The notes under the pieces: model-generated | The model's input: only the letters and a program-made list of their open reading frames with translations | The model's database searches: none | Told to the model about the DNA's origin: nothing | Source of the DNA: DASSKO01 sp035690425 | Lineage (GTDB): Bacteria > Actinomycetota > Actinomycetes > Propionibacteriales > Nocardioidaceae | Assembly (NCBI GenBank): GCA_035690425.1 | Contig: DASSKO010000130.1 | Coordinates: 1 to 5,769, forward strand | DNA: 5,769 nt | Direction of reading: 5' to 3' | Shown: positions 4,685-5,769 of the stretch, piece after piece | Numbering within the stretch: the first letter of the stretch is position 1 | How the letters are laid out: each line of letters begins with the position of its first letter | Program-made: the position numbers and the translations under genes

Positions 4685-5601
4685 CGCACTGACCCCCCGT
4701 AGTAGGCGCCGTCGGTCGGCAGCGGCTGGGCACGGACCCAGGCGTCCTGCTCGGCCTCGGTGCCGTTCACAGGGAAGGGCGTTCGGGCAGGCATCTGGTG
4801 GACGTTGCTGCTCACGTCCTCGTCTCCCCAGTGCTCGCCGTTGAGCCATGTCGTCGGATCCTTCGTGAACTCGCGGTGCTTGCCCTTGGCGCGCTGGCTC
4901 GCGATGTAGGCCCGGGCGGCGTCGATGAGCAGGTCGGGGGTGACGCCGCGCTTCTTGAGCGCCAGCCGGTACTTCGCTGCCGCCTTCTTGCGTCCGACCG
5001 GCTTGTCGTAGGTGGCCCAGAACTCGTCGAAGCGGTCAGGCTCTGATCCGTCTCTCGCGTCGTCGGCGGCAGCCGATGCGCTAGAGGGGATGGGGTCGGG
5101 ACGGGACGGGTGGGGCCGGGTTGAGCTATTAGCCACCCCATTAGGCCCTACGTAGGCCCCATCATGACCCCCATCTTGATCTTCATGGGGGTCAGATAGA
5201 GGCTCTTTGGGGCAGTGCTCGCAGTCCGGATCGACCATCTGGCGCTTAACGTGCCAGCGGACATGGCTGCCGTACTCGCCAGACCGAGCCGCCTCGTCGC
5301 GTGCGTCCTGAGGGTTGTAGTCCTCCCAATCGTTGAAGCCGTAGCCGGGTTCGCCGTCGTGCTCCTCGGGCCACCAATAGCCGCCCTTGACGAGACGGTC
5401 GGCGAGTGTGCGCCAGTCGTCGTCCCAGCGGTCCAGCTCATCCTCGGGCACCCATCCACCCGTGCCGTTCTGTGCCGACCACGAGCCGGCGGCCACCCAC
5501 AGGCCCATTGGGGCAACGTCGCGCGTCTTGTTCGGGTGCGATTTGGTGACCGCCCGCGTCTTGCGGTGCGAGTGCATCCGGTCGTCGACCTTCATCCACA
5601 T
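4681..5601 (-). CDS. Phage replication initiator-like protein
   Basis: A 306-residue protein. The N-terminal domain (1 to about 120) opens MWMKVDDRMHSHRKTRAV and contains GLWVAAGSWSAQNGTGGWVPEDEL, a common phage replication-protein pattern. A possible zinc site follows, with HVRWHVKR at 113-120 and CEHC at 127-130. A low-complexity linker (about 135-185) separates this from a C-terminal domain (186-259): FDEFWATYDKPVGRKKAAAKYRLALKK ending FTKDPTTWLNGEHWGDE. This FWxxY...TWLNGxxW pattern is typical of phage replication and helicase-loader-like proteins. The ATG at 5601 overlaps the upstream TGA (TGATG), with GGTGAG about 6 nt before it; the GTG at 5616 would overlap the neighbour further and adds only GERL. 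The helicase gene follows directly. I infer origin binding and helicase loading. The linker DNA has atypical codons and a candidate origin. Confidence 0.8.
   Translation of the reverse strand: MWMKVDDRMHSHRKTRAVTKSHPNKTRDVAPMGLWVAAGSWSAQNGTGGWVPEDELDRWDDDWRTLADRLVKGGYWWPEEHDGEPGYGFNDWEDYNPQDARDEAARSGEYGSHVRWHVKRQMVDPDCEHCPKEPLSDPHEDQDGGHDGAYVGPNGVANSSTRPHPSRPDPIPSSASAAADDARDGSEPDRFDEFWATYDKPVGRKKAAAKYRLALKKRGVTPDLLIDAARAYIASQRAKGKHREFTKDPTTWLNGEHWGDEDVSSNVHQMPARTPFPVNGTEAEQDAWVRAQPLPTDGAYYGGSVR
5086..5120 (+). other. Potential G-quadruplex tract (seven G-runs)
   Basis: Seven runs of three or four G (5086-5089, 5092-5095, 5098-5100, 5103-5105, 5108-5110, 5112-5115, 5118-5120) are separated by one- or two-base loops. 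They lie on the strand opposite the coding strand and so would fold in DNA rather than in the mRNA. The coding strand reads as a Pro/Arg/Ser-rich linker (RPHPSRPDPIP), which is common in related initiators, so the tract may be partly a by-product of the protein sequence. Confidence 0.6.
5128..5194. other. Candidate replication origin: degenerate repeats and inverted repeat within the initiator gene
   Basis: On the coding strand, four consecutive 12-nt blocks (5175-5128) share G-rich cores: GATGGGGGTCAT, GATGGGGCCTAC, GTAGGGCCTAAT, GGGGTGGCTAAT. GGGCCTA occurs twice 11 nt apart, and a 10-bp palindrome CCTACGTAGG lies at 5147-5156. An inverted repeat overlaps the upstream end and the G-run tract lies just beyond the other. 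Codons here (CAT GAA GAT CAA, AAT, GCT) differ from the GC-ending codons of the surrounding gene, as if the DNA itself were constrained. Lambda has its origin at the same place, inside its initiator gene between the domains. Function is inferred. Confidence 0.45.
5165..5194. repeat. Perfect 10-bp inverted repeat, 10-nt loop
   Basis: TGACCCCCAT (5165-5174) and ATGGGGGTCA (5185-5194) are perfect inverted copies around the loop CTTGATCTTC. It lies inside the initiator gene at the edge of the degenerate repeats. It is neither at a gene end nor followed by a T-run, so a terminator is unlikely; protein binding or an origin hairpin is more plausible. Confidence 0.7.
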
Positions 5602-5769
5602 CAGGCGCTCACCCACTTAGTCAGCCACACGTGCTCACCGCAGCAGTAGTTGGCCTCAGTGACGCCGCTGCGGACGCGCTTGACCTCGCTGGTCGCCGGC
5701 TGCCCGCAGACAGGGCAGGGTGGGGCGCTCGAAAGTGAAGAATCTGGGGGGGTGGTGACGATAGACTCG
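5601..5769 (-). CDS. C-terminal part of a small zinc-ribbon-like protein (start outside the window)
   Basis: An open frame enters from the window edge and ends at TGA 5603-5601, overlapping the initiator ATG. The visible 55 residues begin with a Ser/Pro-rich stretch (TTPPDSSLSSAPP), then CPVCGQPATS, and end YCCGEHVWLTKWVSA. The CPVC pair and the later CC...H could form a zinc ribbon. No ATG, GTG or TTG start occurs in the visible frame, so the gene begins upstream. A C7 run (5746-5752 on the plus strand) lies in the Pro codons and is a possible place for a sequencing or slippage frameshift. The stop-start overlap with the initiator supports it being a real gene. The family is not recognised; similar short zinc proteins are frequent in actinophage early regions. 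Confidence 0.55.
   Translation of the reverse strand, partial: ESIVTTPPDSSLSSAPPCPVCGQPATSEVKRVRSGVTEANYCCGEHVWLTKWVSA

Noticed and set aside
4685..4849. N-terminal extension of the helicase to an upstream in-frame start
   Set aside because: The added 55 residues are Arg/Ala/Pro-rich and lie entirely within the initiator gene. The ATG at 4684 with an ATGA overlap fits the family start and the local gene spacing.
5602..5616. GTG at 5616 as the initiator start
   Set aside because: It adds five residues not typical of the family opening (MWxKVDD) and enlarges the overlap with the upstream gene; the ATG at 5601 forms a TGATG junction with GGTGAG ahead of it.
1..5769. tRNA genes, CRISPR arrays, insertion sequences, integrase or attachment sites
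   Set aside because: I looked for clover-leaf-like segments, regularly spaced identical repeats, transposase or recombinase motifs and found none.

Overview
The window looks like part of an actinobacterial phage or prophage (or a contig derived from one). It is very GC-rich, every supported gene lies on the minus strand, genes overlap at ATGA, GTGA or TGATG junctions, and the proteins belong to families familiar from phages of hosts such as Mycobacterium, Gordonia, Rhodococcus and Streptomyces. The exact host cannot be read from the sequence.

Read from high to low coordinates (the direction of transcription), a replication block comes first: the tail of a Cys-containing zinc-ribbon-like protein (5769-5601), a phage replication initiator-like protein (5601-4681), a RepA/DnaB-like helicase with a Walker A motif (4684-3461), and a two-zinc-motif helix-turn-helix protein (3414-2434). 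A 17-codon ORF sits exactly in the 46-nt gap between the last two, touching both neighbours by GTGA overlaps. Inside the initiator gene, between its two conserved domains, lies a compact non-coding-like signal: seven G-runs, an AT-richer stretch, degenerate 11-12 nt repeats and a 10-bp inverted repeat. It falls in a patch of atypical codons and is the best candidate for a replication origin.

An 81-nt gap with a possible promoter follows, then three very small coupled genes (45, 80 and 42 codons' worth of protein, two of them CxxC proteins). The two junctions flanking the 80-aa gene carry an identical 15-bp sequence. An HNH endonuclease gene (1897-1532) comes next, then the only sizeable gap (1358-1531), which holds a perfect 9-bp-stem hairpin and other repeats, and then the packaging genes: terminase small subunit (1357-812) and the N-terminal 274 residues of terminase large subunit (822 to the window edge).

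The order HNH, gap, TerS, TerL matches the HK97-type cos arrangement, so the gap may be cos, and the window may join the right end of the virion genome (replication) to its left end (packaging). Helicase, initiator and origin would act together in replication; HNH, TerS and TerL would act together in cutting and packaging the concatemer. No integrase, tRNA, CRISPR array or insertion sequence was seen.
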